From an uncultured Pelagibacteraceae bacterium (GTDB lineage Bacteria > Pseudomonadota > Alphaproteobacteria > Pelagibacterales > Pelagibacteraceae): DNA of 64,000 bases. Under the pieces are notes generated by a model that saw only the letters and a program-made list of their open reading frames with translations, was not told the origin of the DNA and did no database searches. The stretch is taken from assembly GCA_902627645.1 (NCBI GenBank), contig CACOJX010000001.1, positions 1-64,000 of the forward strand. Reading direction: 5' to 3'. This document shows, piece by piece, positions 34,373 through 46,438 of this stretch. How positions within the stretch are numbered: position 1 is the first letter of the stretch; each line of letters begins with the position of its first letter. The translations under genes and the position numbers were made by a program.

Positions 34373-35854
34373 TCAATTATTTATTAAATTAATATTATAA
34401 ACTTTAATTAAATCACTTATTGATACTTCAATAGTATTAATTATAGGTTCCGGATAAAATCCAAAAATTAACGTAGGTGCAGCTAAGCATGATAAAATGA
34501 ACATTTCTGATTTATTTAGATCTAACATTTGTTTTAAATCCAAATTGACTAATTTTCCAAAAATAACTCTTTTGTATAACCAAAGCATATATGCTGCACC
34601 TATAATTACTCCAAAACTTGCAATAACAGCTACTAAAAAATTATCTTTGAATGCTGCCATTAAAATTAAAAACTCTCCAACAAAACCGCTCGTTCCTGGT
34701 AAACCCAGAGCTGCAAGCGTAAAAATCATAAACAAAACTGCATATTTTGGAACTATAGAAACAATACCGCCATATGTATTAATCAATCTTGAATGCATAC
34801 GATCATAAATTACTCCAACACATAAAAAAAGTGCAGCTGATACTAAACCATGACTAATCATTTGAATTATACTTCCTTCAATTCCTTGCTGTTGAATTGT
34901 AAAAATACCTAAAGTTACATAACCCATATGTGCTACTGAGGAATAAGCAATAAGCTTTTTCATATCTTCCTGCATTAAAGCAATAAAAGATGTAAAAATA
35001 ATAGCAATTACACTTAACGTATAAATTAAAGGTGTAAAAATTTCTGAAGCGACAGGAAACAAGCCTAAGGAAAATCTGATAAAACCATATCCAGCCATTT
35101 TAAGTAAGATTGCAGCTAATAAAACGGATCCTGCAGTAGGCGCTTCAACATGAGCATCTGGTAACCAAGTATGAACTGGCCACATCGGCGTTTTAACTGC
35201 AAAAGAACTAAAAAAAGCTAACCATAAAAGATTTTGATATTTAGCATCTATACCTAGTTCATAAAGTTGAACTACATCAGTAGTGCCAGATATCCAATAT
35301 ATAGAAATTATTGCAACTAACATTAAAACGGAACCTAACAAAGTATATAAAAAAAATTTAAATGCTGAATAAACTCGTCTAGCTCCACCCCATATTCCTA
35401 TAATCAAAAACATAGGTATCAATCCTGCTTCAAAAAATAAGTAAAAAACAACAAGATCTAATGAACAAAAAACACCAATCATAAAAGACTCCATGATTAA
35501 GATAGCAATTAAAAATTCACTTAATCTAGTTTTTACAGAATTGTTAACTGAGATAATGCATAGTGGTGTTATAAATGTTGTTAATATAACAAATAAAATT
35601 GAGATACCATCAATTCCAACTTTGTAATTTATCAGATTCTCAATCCAAACTCTATCCTCTACAAATTGAAATTCTGATGTTGATTGATCAAATAATATCC
35701 ATAAATAAATGGATAAGAAAAAATTTACTAACGATGTAAATAACGCAACATATTTAACAGTAATATTATTTTCTCTATTACTTTTTGTAAAAAATAAAAA
35801 TAGAGCCCCAATAGTCGGCAATAAGATAAGTGAAGAAAGAATAGGAAAATTCAT
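34373..35854 (-). CDS. nuoM: NADH-quinone oxidoreductase subunit M
   Basis: Antiporter-like proton-pumping membrane subunit of complex I. The 493 residues span about 14 helices; conserved blocks include YLFFEAGLIPMFLIIGIWGG (the key Glu lies in FFEAGL), KTPMWPVHTWLPDAHVEAPT with its pumping Lys, LLKMAGYGFIRF and LIAYSSVAHMGYV. It shares 1 base with nuoL upstream and is 1 base from nuoN. No truncation is visible. Confidence 0.97.
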   Translation of the reverse strand: MNFPILSSLILLPTIGALFLFFTKSNRENNITVKYVALFTSLVNFFLSIYLWILFDQSTSEFQFVEDRVWIENLINYKVGIDGISILFVILTTFITPLCIISVNNSVKTRLSEFLIAILIMESFMIGVFCSLDLVVFYLFFEAGLIPMFLIIGIWGGARRVYSAFKFFLYTLLGSVLMLVAIISIYWISGTTDVVQLYELGIDAKYQNLLWLAFFSSFAVKTPMWPVHTWLPDAHVEAPTAGSVLLAAILLKMAGYGFIRFSLGLFPVASEIFTPLIYTLSVIAIIFTSFIALMQEDMKKLIAYSSVAHMGYVTLGIFTIQQQGIEGSIIQMISHGLVSAALFLCVGVIYDRMHSRLINTYGGIVSIVPKYAVLFMIFTLAALGLPGTSGFVGEFLILMAAFKDNFLVAVIASFGVIIGAAYMLWLYKRVIFGKLVNLDLKQMLDLNKSEMFILSCLAAPTLIFGFYPEPIINTIEVSISDLIKVYNINLINN

Positions 35855-37767
35855 TATCTTATAATTAAAAATGTTAATAAAGCAGAAAAACCAAGTAACA
35901 TTACAAATGCATATTGATATATATAACCGCTTTGAAATTTATTTGCTTTTAGAGAGCATTTTTTAATCAGATTTGAAATACCATCAGGTCCAAATCCATC
36001 AATCAATTTAATATCAAAAAATTTCCATAAAAATAGTCCAAGATTTTTTGATGGGCTGACAATTAGTACATCATAAATTTCATCAAAATACCATTTATTC
36101 AACAAAAATTGATACAATGGTTTATTAGTTGTCGATATTTTTTCTGGTAAATCTTTATTTTTTACAAATAAATAATAAGCTACTGGTATTGATGCTGTCA
36201 CCAATATAGGTGTTGTTAATAAAAACCAAGTGGGAGGATGATCAGTGCTCAATGGTTTTAAAAAGAAAATCGAGTCTTGCCAAAAATTATTGACACTATT
36301 TTGACCGATAAATAATTCTTTAAAAGTAAAACCTGCAAATACCGCTCCAATAGAAAGCAAGAATAAAGGAACCAACATTACCATTGGAGATTCATGTGTA
36401 TCCTCAATTTTAATATTTTTATTATTGTAGTCACCATGAAATGTCTTGAATATTAATCTCCATGAATAAATTGATGTTAAAAAAGCTGTTAAAATTCCAA
36501 TACCAGCTGCGTAAAAACCAGCTGTATTGCCTCTCAAATAAGCAAATTCTATAATTGCATCCTTAGAGTAAAATCCAGAAAGTAGAGGAAAACCAGTAAG
36601 AGCCAAGGTTCCTATTATCATTAAGGTATAAGTGTATGGTAATTTTTTCCATACTCCTCCCATGTTATTAATGTTTTGTTCATCTTTGAATGCGTGTATC
36701 ACAGACCCAGATCCTAAAAATAGTAAAGCTTTAAAAAAAGCATGGGTAAATAAATGAAACATTGCTACATTGTATGCTCCAACACCGGTAGCAAAAAACA
36801 TATATCCTAACTGACTACATGTTGAGTAAGCAATTATTTTCTTAATATCAGTTTGAACAAGAGCGACGGTTGCTGCAAAAAAAGCTGTGCTCATGCCAAC
36901 AATTGTAATTATGTTTAATGCTAATTCTGAATATTCATATATTGGTGAACATCTTACTACTAAAAAAACACCTGCTGTTACCATTGTTGCTGCATGAATA
37001 AGTGCAGAAACAGGTGTTGGGCCCTCCATAGCATCTGGTAGCCAAGTATGTAGTAATATTTGAGCTGACTTCCCCATTGCCCCAATAAATAAAAGTAAAC
37101 AAATTAAATCTATTGAATTTAATTCAATTCCTAAAAAGATTAGTTTTTCGTCAATGATTGTGGGTATCAATTCGAAAACTTCGCTATAATTTACAGTACC
37201 AAATAAATAAAAAATCAAAAAAATTCCTAAAGCAAAACCAAAATCTCCTACTCTATTAACTACAAATGCTTTAATTGCTGCTGAATTAGCTGTATCTTTT
37301 TTAAACCAAAAACCAATTAAAAAATATGAACAAAGACCAACTCCTTCCCAACCAAAAAACAATTGAATAAAATTATCTGAGGTAACCAACATTAACATTG
37401 CAAAAGTGAATAAAGATAAGTAGGCCATAAATCTGGGTTTATGGGGGTCATGAGACATGTAACCAATTGAATAAATATGAACTAATGATGAGACTGATGT
37501 TACAACGACTAACATAACTGCAGATAATGTATCAATTTTCATTGACCAATTTACTTCTAAAGATCCAGAATTTATCCAGGTAGCAATAATAATATTTTCT
37601 TGATACTGATTGATTATTACGTTGTAAAATACTATTGTAGATAAGATAGCAGAGATTGTTACTAACAAACTTGTAACAATTTCAGAATTTCTGTCTCCAA
37701 TTAATTTTCCAAAAAAACCAGCTATGATTGATGCTAGCAAAGGTAATACTAATATTGAAATTTCCAT
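35854..37767 (-). CDS. nuoL: NADH-quinone oxidoreductase subunit L
   Basis: Most distal proton-pumping membrane subunit of complex I. The 637 residues have 14-16 hydrophobic helices with FFGWEGVGLCSYFLIGFW (key Glu), KSAQILLHTWLPDAMEGPTPVSALIHAATMV split over helices 7-8, and IIAYSTCSQLGYM. The C-terminal third contains the long lateral-helix region and a final membrane anchor, as in E. coli (613 residues). It shares 1 base with nuoM and lies 1 base after nuoK. Confidence 0.97.
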   Translation of the reverse strand: MEISILVLPLLASIIAGFFGKLIGDRNSEIVTSLLVTISAILSTIVFYNVIINQYQENIIIATWINSGSLEVNWSMKIDTLSAVMLVVVTSVSSLVHIYSIGYMSHDPHKPRFMAYLSLFTFAMLMLVTSDNFIQLFFGWEGVGLCSYFLIGFWFKKDTANSAAIKAFVVNRVGDFGFALGIFLIFYLFGTVNYSEVFELIPTIIDEKLIFLGIELNSIDLICLLLFIGAMGKSAQILLHTWLPDAMEGPTPVSALIHAATMVTAGVFLVVRCSPIYEYSELALNIITIVGMSTAFFAATVALVQTDIKKIIAYSTCSQLGYMFFATGVGAYNVAMFHLFTHAFFKALLFLGSGSVIHAFKDEQNINNMGGVWKKLPYTYTLMIIGTLALTGFPLLSGFYSKDAIIEFAYLRGNTAGFYAAGIGILTAFLTSIYSWRLIFKTFHGDYNNKNIKIEDTHESPMVMLVPLFLLSIGAVFAGFTFKELFIGQNSVNNFWQDSIFFLKPLSTDHPPTWFLLTTPILVTASIPVAYYLFVKNKDLPEKISTTNKPLYQFLLNKWYFDEIYDVLIVSPSKNLGLFLWKFFDIKLIDGFGPDGISNLIKKCSLKANKFQSGYIYQYAFVMLLGFSALLTFLIIR

Positions 37768-37768
37768 T

Positions 37769-38083
37769 CTACCCTTTTAACGTGTCTATTTCCTCTACCC
37801 GGATAGTTCCAGAGTTTCGATAATAAACAACTATGATTGCCAAACCAATAGCAGCCTCAGCTGCTGCCACAGTTAAAATAAATAACGTAAAAACTTGACC
37901 TGACAAATCATTTAAGAATATTGAAAAAGATACTAAATTGATATTAACAGCCAATAGTATCAGCTCAATACTCATTAAAATAACAATAATATTTTTCCTA
38001 TTTAAAAAAATTCCAATAACACCTATGGTAAATATAACTGCTCCTAAAGTTAAATAATGTCCTAAGCCTATATCAATCATCAA
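37769..38083 (-). CDS. nuoK: NADH-quinone oxidoreductase subunit K
   Basis: Small membrane subunit of complex I with three helices in 104 residues. The conserved Glu of helix 2 is present in [16 protein letters not shown] (about residues 36-51), and a second Glu lies in [11 protein letters not shown], both part of the proton path next to NuoJ and NuoN. The start overlaps nuoJ by 11 bases (38073-38083). Confidence 0.96.
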   Translation of the reverse strand: MMIDIGLGHYLTLGAVIFTIGVIGIFLNRKNIIVILMSIELILLAVNINLVSFSIFLNDLSGQVFTLFILTVAAAEAAIGLAIIVVYYRNSGTIRVEEIDTLKG

Positions 38084-38705
38084 TTTTTACACCTTTGTTT
38101 GATTGAACTTCTAAAACCTCCACACCCTCAGATCTTTCTCTAGAAATTTGCTTTAAATAGCTCTGTTTTTTTACACCCTCTCTTTGTCTATATGTAAGAA
38201 CAATCGCTCCTATCATTGCAATCAAAAGAATCATTCCACTAATTTGAAAAATGTGAATATAATCTGTATATAAAACCTGACCAAGGGAATGAGTATTACT
38301 TAGCCCATTATTTACAGACGTATCAATTGACTCAACTAAATCCGGTTTATATTTCCACCCACCTATAACAATAATTAATTCAAAAAAAATAATTGCACTT
38401 ATTATGACTCCTACAGGTATATGAGAAGAGCTTGACATTGATGAAAACCATTGATTTTTTTGTTGTGCTACATTTAACATCATAACTACGAATAAAAATA
38501 AAACTGCTACGGCACCAACATAAACAATTAACATAATCATTCCTAAAAACTCAGCTCCAATCATTATAAATAGACAAGAAATACTAATGAAATCAAGTAT
38601 TAGAAAAAAAACTGAGTGAACCGTATTTTTTGAAGCAGTAACCATTATTGCGGAAATAATTGCAACAATTGAAAAAAAGTAAAAAAAAATCGAATGAGCT
38701 ATCAT
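38073..38705 (-). CDS. nuoJ: NADH-quinone oxidoreductase subunit J
   Basis: Membrane subunit of complex I with five helices. The 210 residues contain [20 protein letters not shown], the conserved helix 3 with its pi-bulge Tyr ([17 protein letters not shown]), and a fifth helix near residues 150-170, followed by a charged cytosolic tail of about 35 residues (rich in Lys, Arg, Glu). It is 3 bases after nuoI and overlaps nuoK by 11 bases. Confidence 0.96.
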   Translation of the reverse strand: MIAHSIFFYFFSIVAIISAIMVTASKNTVHSVFFLILDFISISCLFIMIGAEFLGMIMLIVYVGAVAVLFLFVVMMLNVAQQKNQWFSSMSSSSHIPVGVIISAIIFFELIIVIGGWKYKPDLVESIDTSVNNGLSNTHSLGQVLYTDYIHIFQISGMILLIAMIGAIVLTYRQREGVKKQSYLKQISRERSEGVEVLEVQSNKGVKIDD

Positions 38706-38708
38706 TTT

Positions 38709-39194
38709 TTATCTATATGGATTATCAGATTTAATATTTGCTGCTAAAATATTTTCCCATCTATCCCCATTATCTAAAAGCTTCTCTTTAGTGTAATATA
38801 ATTCTTCTCGAGTTTCTGTCGAAAATTCAAAATTTGGACCTTGAACTATTGCATCTACAGGACAAGACTCCTCACATAAACCACAATATATACATTTCAT
38901 CATATCAATATCATATCTTGTGGTTTTTCTACTTCCATCTTCTCTTTGAGATGACTCTATGGTAATCGCTTGAGCTGGGCAAACCGCTTCACATAATTTA
39001 CAAGCAATGCATCTTTCTTCCCCATTTGGATATCTTCTTAAAGCATGTTCCCCTCGATACCTTGGACTAATTTTTCCTTTTTCAAAAGGATAATTAATTG
39101 TTTTTTTTGGCTTAAAGATTTCTTTAATAGCCATTAATAAACCACTAATAAAGTCTATCATCAAAATAGTTTTTAAAAATCTTGTAATTTTCAT
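38709..39194 (-). CDS. nuoI: NADH-quinone oxidoreductase subunit I (two 4Fe-4S clusters)
   Basis: Hydrophilic subunit of complex I carrying clusters N6a and N6b, which pass electrons to NuoB. The 161 residues have two ferredoxin motifs: [12 protein letters not shown] with Cys62, 65, 68, 72 and [12 protein letters not shown] with Cys101, 104, 107, 111. The [18 protein letters not shown] run preceding the first motif is strongly conserved in Alphaproteobacteria and mitochondria. It abuts nuoH (zero gap). Confidence 0.97.
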   Translation of the reverse strand: MKITRFLKTILMIDFISGLLMAIKEIFKPKKTINYPFEKGKISPRYRGEHALRRYPNGEERCIACKLCEAVCPAQAITIESSQREDGSRKTTRYDIDMMKCIYCGLCEESCPVDAIVQGPNFEFSTETREELYYTKEKLLDNGDRWENILAANIKSDNPYR

Positions 39195-40193
39195 TTAAAT
39201 TGTGGGTAAGAGGTTAAAATAAAAAAGGTAACTTGCCGTTAATACTACATAAATTAATGATAAGGGAAGAAATATTTTCCAACCAAGTCTCATTAATTGA
39301 TCATATCTATATCTAGGAACAATTGCCTTAACTAAGGCAAAAAGGAAAAATAAAAATAAAATTTTGAAGATAAGCCAAATAGCACCAGGTATTAAATTAA
39401 ATGGATATATATCTATTGGAGATAACCATCCACCTAAAAACAAAATTGATCCTAAAGCACACATTAATAATATATTTGCATATTCTCCTAGCCAAAACAT
39501 TGCGTACATCATCCCAGAATATTCTGTTTGATATCCAGCTACTAATTCTGCTTCTGCCTCTGGTAAATCAAATGGGGGTCTATTTGTCTCCGCTAAAGCT
39601 GAAATGAAAAATATTACAAACATTGGAAATAATGGGATTACAAACCAAATATCGTTTTGTGCAATTACAATATCATTGAGATTTAAGGATCCAACACAAA
39701 GTAAAACATTTATTATTATAATACCTATTGAAACTTCGTAAGACACCATTTGTGCTGCCGATCTTATTGATCCTAAAAAAGGATACTTTGAATTTGATGC
39801 CCAACCTCCCATAATAATTCCATATACACCTAGAGAAGAAACAGCAAAAATATATAATATCCCGACATTAATATTTGCTAAAACCTGATTTTCACTAAAT
39901 GGTATAACTGCCCAAGCAATTAGAGCTAATGTCATCGTAATTATTGGTGCTAGTATAAAAATTATTTTATTTGAACTGGCAGGAATAATTATTTCTTTGA
40001 AAATATATTTTAAAGCATCTGCTAATGATTGTAGTAATCCAAATGGTCCAACAACGTTTGGACCTTGTCTTTTTTGTACAAATGCCCAAACTCTTCTATC
40101 AAGCCAAACTATCATGGCAACTGATACCAAAACTGGAACAAGAAGAAATAAAATCTTATAAACCTCTTGAAAGATTATATTTACATATTCCAT
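39195..40193 (-). CDS. nuoH: NADH-quinone oxidoreductase subunit H
   Basis: Membrane subunit of complex I that forms much of the quinone-binding chamber. The 332 residues have eight helices with conserved loops: [40 protein letters not shown] and [14 protein letters not shown], and [13 protein letters not shown] at the C-terminus. These acidic loops contact NuoB, NuoD and the quinone headgroup. Two bases separate it from nuoG. Confidence 0.97.
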   Translation of the reverse strand: MEYVNIIFQEVYKILFLLVPVLVSVAMIVWLDRRVWAFVQKRQGPNVVGPFGLLQSLADALKYIFKEIIIPASSNKIIFILAPIITMTLALIAWAVIPFSENQVLANINVGILYIFAVSSLGVYGIIMGGWASNSKYPFLGSIRSAAQMVSYEVSIGIIIINVLLCVGSLNLNDIVIAQNDIWFVIPLFPMFVIFFISALAETNRPPFDLPEAEAELVAGYQTEYSGMMYAMFWLGEYANILLMCALGSILFLGGWLSPIDIYPFNLIPGAIWLIFKILFLFFLFALVKAIVPRYRYDQLMRLGWKIFLPLSLIYVVLTASYLFYFNLLPTI

Positions 40194-40195
40194 TA

Positions 40196-42229
40196 TTAGC
40201 CTTCTGTACCCGTACGTTTTATGTTAAGTTTTGAATTATTACAATCTAACATTGTTTTTGATGAACGTGCTATTACATTTGAAAAATAATAATCCTTAAA
40301 TTGAATCTTAATTTCTTCATTAATAAAATCACTTTTATATTCTTTATTTGTGAAGTTTGATTTTTGCTTTTCTTTTTTAAGATTCAAAAAATTAAACATA
40401 CTACTTTTAAGTTCATCTTTATCATTAAAAAGTTTTCTATTGTTCATCAATTCTGCTAAATCATTGATTATTTGCCAATCTTCTTTAGCTTCCCCTGGAG
40501 GATAGGATGCTTTATAGGCCTTTTGAACTTTTCCCTCTAAATTTGTAAAATGTCCAGATTGTTCTGTGAAAGCTGCTCCAGGTAATATTATATCAGCTAT
40601 TTCAGCACCTCTATCACCATGACTGCCTTGATAAATTACAAATTCATTTTTTTTATTAAATTTTAAATCATCTTGACCGATTAGAAAAACTATTTCAAAT
40701 TTATTTTCATTTAATTCGTTTATTAGATTACTGTTTTCTTTTATTAATTCTAAATCATAATTTCCAACAGTAGAGGCATTTGTAGACAGAGTATTTAATG
40801 GCATCCAGTCATTAGTAATCTTATTATTTTTAATCAAAAAATCTTTTAAAGAAATAAATAAATAATTTGAAGATTTAAGTCTAAAAAATGAGTCTCCTAA
40901 AATAATCATAGGTTTTTTTGATTTTAAAATTTTTTGTGACAAATCATTTTTATTTTCAATCATATCTTTTAATACAAATGTTTTTCCATCATAATTCTCA
41001 TATGGATAAGTTAAATCACCTACATCATTTGAAGAAATAATTTCAGTTTTATTGTTTAAATATGCTTTGCGTATTCTGGCATTAAGCATCGTTGCTTCAA
41101 ATCTTGGGTTTGTCCCGATCAACAAAATTAAATCTGCCTCCTCTATTCCATTAATTGTTGAATTGAATAAGTAGTTTCTTCTATCAGAAATATCTAAAAA
41201 GCTTTGGTGCGATCTAGACTCATAGTTGTTTATACCAATTGTTCTATCAAAAAATTCTTTAAAAATAAAAGATGTTTCCATATTAGTAAGGTCACCAACA
41301 AAACCACATATTTTTTCTTTTTTAGTATTTTCTATTTTTGATTTTATAATCTTTAAAACTTCATTCCATGATGCTTTTTCAAATTTATTATTATATTTTA
41401 CATATGGAGTATCCAGTCTTTGATTTAATAGCCCGTCACAAGCATATCTAGTTTTATCTGAAATCCATTCTTCATTAATATTTTCATTAATAATTGGCAA
41501 AACTCTCTTAACTTCCCAACCATAAGTATCAATTCTTATGTTGGATCCAATTGCATCCATTACGTCTATACTTTCTGTTTTCTTTAATTCCCAAGGTCTT
41601 GCCTCAAACACATAGGGTTTTGAAGTTAACGCTCCAACAGGACATAAATCTATAACATTTCCAGACAATTCAGATTGAACAGATTGCTCCAAATAAGTAG
41701 TAATTTGCATATCCTCACCACGTCCTATTGCTCCTAACTCAGGCACACCTGCTATTTCAGTAGCAAATCTTACACATCTCGTGCAATGTATGCACCTCGT
41801 CATTTGAGTTTTGATTAGAGGACCCATATTTTTATCAGGTACTGATCTTTTGTTCTCTTTAAATCTTGATTTATCTATTCCATAAAACATAGATTGATCT
41901 TGAAGATCACATTCACCACCCTGATCACATACTGGACAATCTAATGGATGATTGGCTAATAAAAATTCCATAACGCCTTTTCTTGATTTTTCTATTTTTG
42001 GAGTATTAGTTCTTATAATCATTCCATCAGCTGCTGGCATTGCACAAGATGCAATAGGTTTAGGAGATTTATCCATTTCAACTAAACACATTCTGCAATT
42101 TCCAGCTATTGATAATTTTTCATGATAACAAAATCTTGGAATTTCAACTCCAGCTTTTTCACATGCTTGAAGTACGGTAAGACCCTCTTCAACTTCAACT
42201 TCAGTGTCATTAACTTTTAATTTAAGCAT
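40196..42229 (-). CDS. nuoG: NADH-quinone oxidoreductase subunit G (Fe-S rich)
   Basis: Large peripheral-arm subunit of complex I. From the ATG at 42227-42229 it has 677 residues. Cluster ligands are visible: 2Fe-2S Cys34, 45, 48, 62; the HxxxCxxCxxxxxC motif at 94-107 ([14 protein letters not shown]); and CIHCTRC starting at 145 with a later Cys ([11 protein letters not shown]). The molybdopterin-oxidoreductase-like C-terminal part follows. The open frame extends 8 codons further upstream (Met at 42251-42253), but the conserved N-terminus [13 protein letters not shown] marks the later ATG as the likely start. That start overlaps nuoF by 8 bases. Confidence 0.96.
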   Translation of the reverse strand: MLKLKVNDTEVEVEEGLTVLQACEKAGVEIPRFCYHEKLSIAGNCRMCLVEMDKSPKPIASCAMPAADGMIIRTNTPKIEKSRKGVMEFLLANHPLDCPVCDQGGECDLQDQSMFYGIDKSRFKENKRSVPDKNMGPLIKTQMTRCIHCTRCVRFATEIAGVPELGAIGRGEDMQITTYLEQSVQSELSGNVIDLCPVGALTSKPYVFEARPWELKKTESIDVMDAIGSNIRIDTYGWEVKRVLPIINENINEEWISDKTRYACDGLLNQRLDTPYVKYNNKFEKASWNEVLKIIKSKIENTKKEKICGFVGDLTNMETSFIFKEFFDRTIGINNYESRSHQSFLDISDRRNYLFNSTINGIEEADLILLIGTNPRFEATMLNARIRKAYLNNKTEIISSNDVGDLTYPYENYDGKTFVLKDMIENKNDLSQKILKSKKPMIILGDSFFRLKSSNYLFISLKDFLIKNNKITNDWMPLNTLSTNASTVGNYDLELIKENSNLINELNENKFEIVFLIGQDDLKFNKKNEFVIYQGSHGDRGAEIADIILPGAAFTEQSGHFTNLEGKVQKAYKASYPPGEAKEDWQIINDLAELMNNRKLFNDKDELKSSMFNFLNLKKEKQKSNFTNKEYKSDFINEEIKIQFKDYYFSNVIARSSKTMLDCNNSKLNIKRTGTEG

Positions 42230-43550
42230 TTTTATCCAATAAGTGCTGATCAACTAAATAAGGAATATTCTTATTTTCCCTTACAATAGGATCAAATTTA
42301 TTTCTTTTTTTTATTTCATCTTTAAAATGTCTTAATAAACCTTGTACTGGCCAAGAAGATCCTTCCCCAAATGCACAAATAGTGTGACCTTCAATTTGCT
42401 TAGTCACATCTGCCAACATCTCAACTTCATCTTTAGATGCTTCACCTTTCGACATTCTCTCAAGCATTCTCCACATCCAACCTGATCCTTCTCGACATGG
42501 AGTACACTGACCACAACTTTCATGTTTATAAAAACGAGCTATTCTTGCCATACATTTAATTATGTCTTGATCTTTGTTTATTACAACTACACCAGCAGTT
42601 CCTAGTCCGCTTTTTTCTTCAACTAGTGAATCAAAATCCATTGTAAGAGTTTCACATTTTTCTTTTGGAATTAAAGGCATCGAAGAGCCACCTGGAATAA
42701 CCGCTTGTAAATTATCCCAACCACCAACTACACCACCAGCATGAACCTCAATTAACTCTTTTAAAGGAATGCTCATTTCTTCCTCAACGTTACATGGATT
42801 ATTTACATTTCCAGATATGCAAAAAATTTTAGTACCTGTATTTTTTTCTCTACCTAGAGATGCAAACCATTTACCACCCCTTCGTAAAATTGTAGGAACT
42901 ACAGCTATGGTTTCAACATTATTGATTATTGTTGGACATCCATAAAGTCCTATAAGAGCTGGGAAAGGTGGTTTTAGTCTTGGTTGCCCTTTATTACCCT
43001 CAATACTTTCAAGTAAAGCTGTTTCTTCGCCACAAATATAAGCTCCTGCTCCGTAGTGAATATAGATATCCAAATCCCATCCAGTACCTGCAGCATTTTT
43101 TCCAATTAAATTTTTTTCATAAGCTTCATTTATTGCAGCTTGGAGTTTTTGACCATCAACAAAATATTCACCTCTTATATAAATGTAACATACGTGAGCT
43201 TGAACTGCATAAGATGCTATTAAACAACCCTCTATTAATTTATGAGGTTCAAATCTCAAAATATCTCTATCTTTACAAGTGCCTGGTTCAGACTCATCTG
43301 CATTTATGACTAGATAGTGTGGTCTTGATCCTATTTCTTTTGGAGCAAATGACCATTTTAAACCAGTCGGAAAACCAGCACCTCCTCTTCCTCTTAATTG
43401 AGAGTTTTTAATCTCATTAATTATCCAATCTCTTCCTTTATCAGTGATTTCTTTTGTTTTTACCCAATCTCCTCTTTTTTGAGCTGAAATAACATCAGAA
43501 CCTAAATCATTATATAAATTTTGGAAAATTCTATCTTTATCCTCAAGCAT
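42222..43550 (-). CDS. nuoF: NADH-quinone oxidoreductase subunit F (NADH/FMN binding)
   Basis: Peripheral subunit that oxidises NADH with FMN and passes electrons to cluster N3. The 442 residues show the NADH/FMN glycine-rich [13 protein letters not shown] (about 53-65), the FMN-binding [13 protein letters not shown] and [14 protein letters not shown], and the 4Fe-4S motif [13 protein letters not shown] near residues 348-360, with a fourth Cys in HTICAFGEG. Length and motifs match mitochondrial NDUFV1-like proteins. It overlaps nuoE and nuoG by 8 bases each. Confidence 0.97.
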   Translation of the reverse strand: MLEDKDRIFQNLYNDLGSDVISAQKRGDWVKTKEITDKGRDWIINEIKNSQLRGRGGAGFPTGLKWSFAPKEIGSRPHYLVINADESEPGTCKDRDILRFEPHKLIEGCLIASYAVQAHVCYIYIRGEYFVDGQKLQAAINEAYEKNLIGKNAAGTGWDLDIYIHYGAGAYICGEETALLESIEGNKGQPRLKPPFPALIGLYGCPTIINNVETIAVVPTILRRGGKWFASLGREKNTGTKIFCISGNVNNPCNVEEEMSIPLKELIEVHAGGVVGGWDNLQAVIPGGSSMPLIPKEKCETLTMDFDSLVEEKSGLGTAGVVVINKDQDIIKCMARIARFYKHESCGQCTPCREGSGWMWRMLERMSKGEASKDEVEMLADVTKQIEGHTICAFGEGSSWPVQGLLRHFKDEIKKRNKFDPIVRENKNIPYLVDQHLLDKNA

Positions 43551-44151
43551 TTTTAAGATCCATCAATGTTGTTCTCTTATTTTCTGGTTCATTATTTATT
43601 CTACCTCTATAAGATCCTGGTTTTGGCATTTCATCTTTAAGAATCTTATCTAAGATTTTCAAAGTTTTTTCCTTATCAAGATCCTCATAATATTCATCAT
43701 TTATTTGCATCATTGGGGCGTTTACACAAGCTCCTAAACATTCTACTTCCATCCAAGAACAACTTTTATCATTATTTAATTCTAACTCTTTTTCTGAAAT
43801 TTTTTCCTTACATGCTTCAACTAATTTATTTGACCCTCTGATCATGCATGGTGTTGTGGTGCAAACCTGAATGAAATATTTTCCGACTGGAGACAAATTA
43901 TACATTGAGTAAAATGTAGCAACTTCATAAACTTTGATGTAAGGCATATCTAAAAATTTTGCGATATATTTCATAGCAGCTAAAGGTATCCAATTATTAT
44001 TTTGTTTTTGAGCTAAATATAATAATGCCATGACAGCACTTTTCTGTTTACCCTTAGGATATTTCTCAATAATTTTTTTTGCAGCATCCATAGATGAAGA
44101 GTTAAATTCAAAACTTTTTGGTTGATTTTTAGCTGGCCTTCTCAAACTCAT
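43543..44151 (-). CDS. nuoE: NADH-quinone oxidoreductase subunit E (2Fe-2S)
   Basis: Thioredoxin-like peripheral subunit carrying cluster N1a. The 202 residues contain the four ligands Cys97 and Cys102 (CTTTPC) and Cys138 and Cys142 (CLGAC), with the conserved [19 protein letters not shown] before them. The protein has an added polar C-terminal stretch after about residue 165 ([11 protein letters not shown]), longer than E. coli NuoE (166 residues) but usual in Alphaproteobacteria. It overlaps nuoD by 4 bases and nuoF by 8. Confidence 0.96.
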   Translation of the reverse strand: MSLRRPAKNQPKSFEFNSSSMDAAKKIIEKYPKGKQKSAVMALLYLAQKQNNNWIPLAAMKYIAKFLDMPYIKVYEVATFYSMYNLSPVGKYFIQVCTTTPCMIRGSNKLVEACKEKISEKELELNNDKSCSWMEVECLGACVNAPMMQINDEYYEDLDKEKTLKILDKILKDEMPKPGSYRGRINNEPENKRTTLMDLKNA

Positions 44152-45323
44152 CTATCTACCTCTCCAAAAACTATGTCTAAAGATCCAAGCACTGCTGGAA
44201 CATCTGCTAACATATGTCCTTTAATTAAGTAATCCATAGATTGCAAATGTGAAAAACCTGGTGCTCTTATTTTACATTTATATGGTTTGCTTGAACCATC
44301 AGAAATTAAATAAACTCCAAATTCACCTTTAGGCGCTTCAACTGCAGTATAAATTTCATCTTTTGGTACACGATAACCCTCTGTAAACAATTTAAAATGA
44401 TGTATAAGGGCTTCCATAGATTGTTTGATTTCTTTTTTAGAAGGAGGAGTGATTTTCCCATCAAAACTTTTTACAGGACCTTTTTCCATTTTTTTTAAAC
44501 ATTGCTTAATAATTGATACACTTTCTTTCATTTCCTCAATTCTACATAAATACCGGTCGTAACAATCACCATTTTTACCAACTGGAATTTTGAATTCCAT
44601 TTGTTCATAACAATCGTAGGGTTGTGATTTTCTTAAATCCCAAGGTATTCCAGATCCTCTTAACATAACTCCTGAAAATGAATGGTCTAATGCATCCTCT
44701 TTGCTTACTATTCCAATATCAACATTTCGTTGTTTGAATATTCTGTTATCAGTTAATAATTTTTCTAGATCATTTATAATTTTAGGAAAATTTTCACAAA
44801 AATCTCCAATATCACTCTCTAATCCTCTTGGTAGATCTTGATGAACACCTCCAGCTCTAAAATAATTAGCATGCAATCTAGAACCTGATGCTCTTTCATA
44901 AAATGTCATTAAAGTCTCTCTTTCCTCGAAACCCCAAAGTGATGGAGTAAGCGCACCAACGTCTAGGGCTTGAGTAGTTACATTTAATATATGACTTAAA
45001 ATTCTACCTATTTCACAAAACATTACTCTAATAAATTGAGCTCTTATGGGAACTTCGATATTTAAGATTTTTTCTATCGCCAATGCAAAAGCATGTTCTT
45101 GGTTCATCGGTGCAACATAATCTAATCTATCAAAATAAGGTACCGCTTGCATGTAGGTTTTGTTTTCAATTAATTTTTCTGTCCCTCGATGTAGCAAACC
45201 TATGTGTGGATCTGCTTTTTCTACAACTTCTCCATCTAATTCCAAAATTAATCGCAATACTCCATGAGCAGCAGGATGTTGAGGTCCAAAATTTAAATTA
45301 AGATTTTTAATTTTTTTTGTCAT
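44148..45323 (-). CDS. nuoD: NADH-quinone oxidoreductase subunit D
   Basis: 49-kDa type subunit forming the quinone site with NuoB and NuoH. The 391 residues begin [23 protein letters not shown], the hallmark block with the conserved His, and include [32 protein letters not shown] (Tyr and Asp involved in quinone protonation) and ARGSGI-type sequence [11 protein letters not shown]. Separate nuoC and nuoD genes, rather than the E. coli fusion, match Alphaproteobacteria. It overlaps nuoC by 17 bases. Confidence 0.97.
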   Translation of the reverse strand: MTKKIKNLNLNFGPQHPAAHGVLRLILELDGEVVEKADPHIGLLHRGTEKLIENKTYMQAVPYFDRLDYVAPMNQEHAFALAIEKILNIEVPIRAQFIRVMFCEIGRILSHILNVTTQALDVGALTPSLWGFEERETLMTFYERASGSRLHANYFRAGGVHQDLPRGLESDIGDFCENFPKIINDLEKLLTDNRIFKQRNVDIGIVSKEDALDHSFSGVMLRGSGIPWDLRKSQPYDCYEQMEFKIPVGKNGDCYDRYLCRIEEMKESVSIIKQCLKKMEKGPVKSFDGKITPPSKKEIKQSMEALIHHFKLFTEGYRVPKDEIYTAVEAPKGEFGVYLISDGSSKPYKCKIRAPGFSHLQSMDYLIKGHMLADVPAVLGSLDIVFGEVDR

Positions 45324-45909
45324 TTATATCTTGAATTTCTTTAATGTATTTTGTTCCTTCCCAAGGACTTTCATAATCAAAATTTCTATAATTTTGTTCT
45401 AATTTGACGGGTTCGTTTATTACCTTTTTTTTATCTTCACTATATCTAACTTCTTGATGGCCTGTTAAAGGAAAGTCTTTTCTCAATGGATGGCCTTCAA
45501 ATCCATAATCAGTTAAAATTCTTCTTAAGTCTGGATGATCTTTAAAATTAACACCATACATATCAAAAACTTCTCTTTCCATCCAATTTGCTGAAGGAAA
45601 TACAGATGTAAGCGTGGGTATAATTTCATTTTCACTTATAAAATAACTTACTATAAGTCTTTGATTGAATTCATGACTTAAAAATAAATAAACAACTTTA
45701 AATCTTTGTGTTTGTTCAGGATAATCAACAACTGTTATGTCAATGAGTTGTCTAAATTTTGTATTTTTATTTGTCTTAATAAACAAAACAACATCTAGTA
45801 AATCATCTTTATCTATCTCAAAATAAAGTTGATTGTGTTTTATATGACTTGAATTAATTTTAGTTGTTAATTCAGAATTAATTTTTTTTTCTAAGTCATT
45901 TAAATTCAT
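45307..45909 (-). CDS. nuoC: NADH-quinone oxidoreductase subunit C
   Basis: 30-kDa type subunit of the peripheral arm. The 200 residues contain the signature ERE-containing segment [20 protein letters not shown] and [17 protein letters not shown], both diagnostic of the family, and end with a polar tail. It starts 2 bases after nuoB and overlaps nuoD by 17 bases, the largest overlap in the nuo operon. Confidence 0.97.
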   Translation of the reverse strand: MNLNDLEKKINSELTTKINSSHIKHNQLYFEIDKDDLLDVVLFIKTNKNTKFRQLIDITVVDYPEQTQRFKVVYLFLSHEFNQRLIVSYFISENEIIPTLTSVFPSANWMEREVFDMYGVNFKDHPDLRRILTDYGFEGHPLRKDFPLTGHQEVRYSEDKKKVINEPVKLEQNYRNFDYESPWEGTKYIKEIQDINDKKN

Positions 45910-45911
45910 TT

Positions 45912-46427
45912 TTATCTACTTATTGACCCTTTCTTTCTAATTTTTTTTTGAAGTTGTAATATTCCATATAATAAAGCCTCTGCTGAGGGTGGACATCCAG
46001 GTACATATACATCTACTGGAACAATTCGATCACATCCTCTAACAACAGAGTATGAATAATGATAATAGCCTCCTCCATTAGCACAACTTCCCATTGATAT
46101 CACATATCTAGGTTCAGGCATTTGATCGTAAACTTTTCTTAAAGCTGGTGCCATTTTATTTGTCAATGTACCAGCAACAATCATAACATCAGATTGTCTT
46201 GGTGATCCCCTTGGTGCAGCTCCAAATCTTTCAAGATCATATCTTGGCATAGCAGTTTGCATCATTTCAACAGCACAACATGCCAAACCAAATGTCATCC
46301 AGTGCAAAGAACCTGATCTTGACCAATTAATTAGGTTGTCAAGTGATGTGGTTATGAATCCATTCTTACCGAAATCTTCTGCAAGTTGTTTAAATTCTTC
46401 TGGAATTTTTTCTAGCTTATTATTCAT
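45912..46427 (-). CDS. nuoB: NADH-quinone oxidoreductase subunit B (cluster N2)
   Basis: Carries the terminal 4Fe-4S cluster N2 that reduces quinone. The 171 residues have the tandem Cys50-Cys51 in [10 protein letters not shown], a third Cys in [11 protein letters not shown] and the fourth in [13 protein letters not shown], the complete N2 ligand set. [19 protein letters not shown] contains the conserved Arg-rich loop next to the quinone site. It follows nuoA by 11 bases. Confidence 0.97.
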   Translation of the reverse strand: MNNKLEKIPEEFKQLAEDFGKNGFITTSLDNLINWSRSGSLHWMTFGLACCAVEMMQTAMPRYDLERFGAAPRGSPRQSDVMIVAGTLTNKMAPALRKVYDQMPEPRYVISMGSCANGGGYYHYSYSVVRGCDRIVPVDVYVPGCPPSAEALLYGILQLQKKIRKKGSISR

Positions 46428-46438
46428 TTAAATTTTAA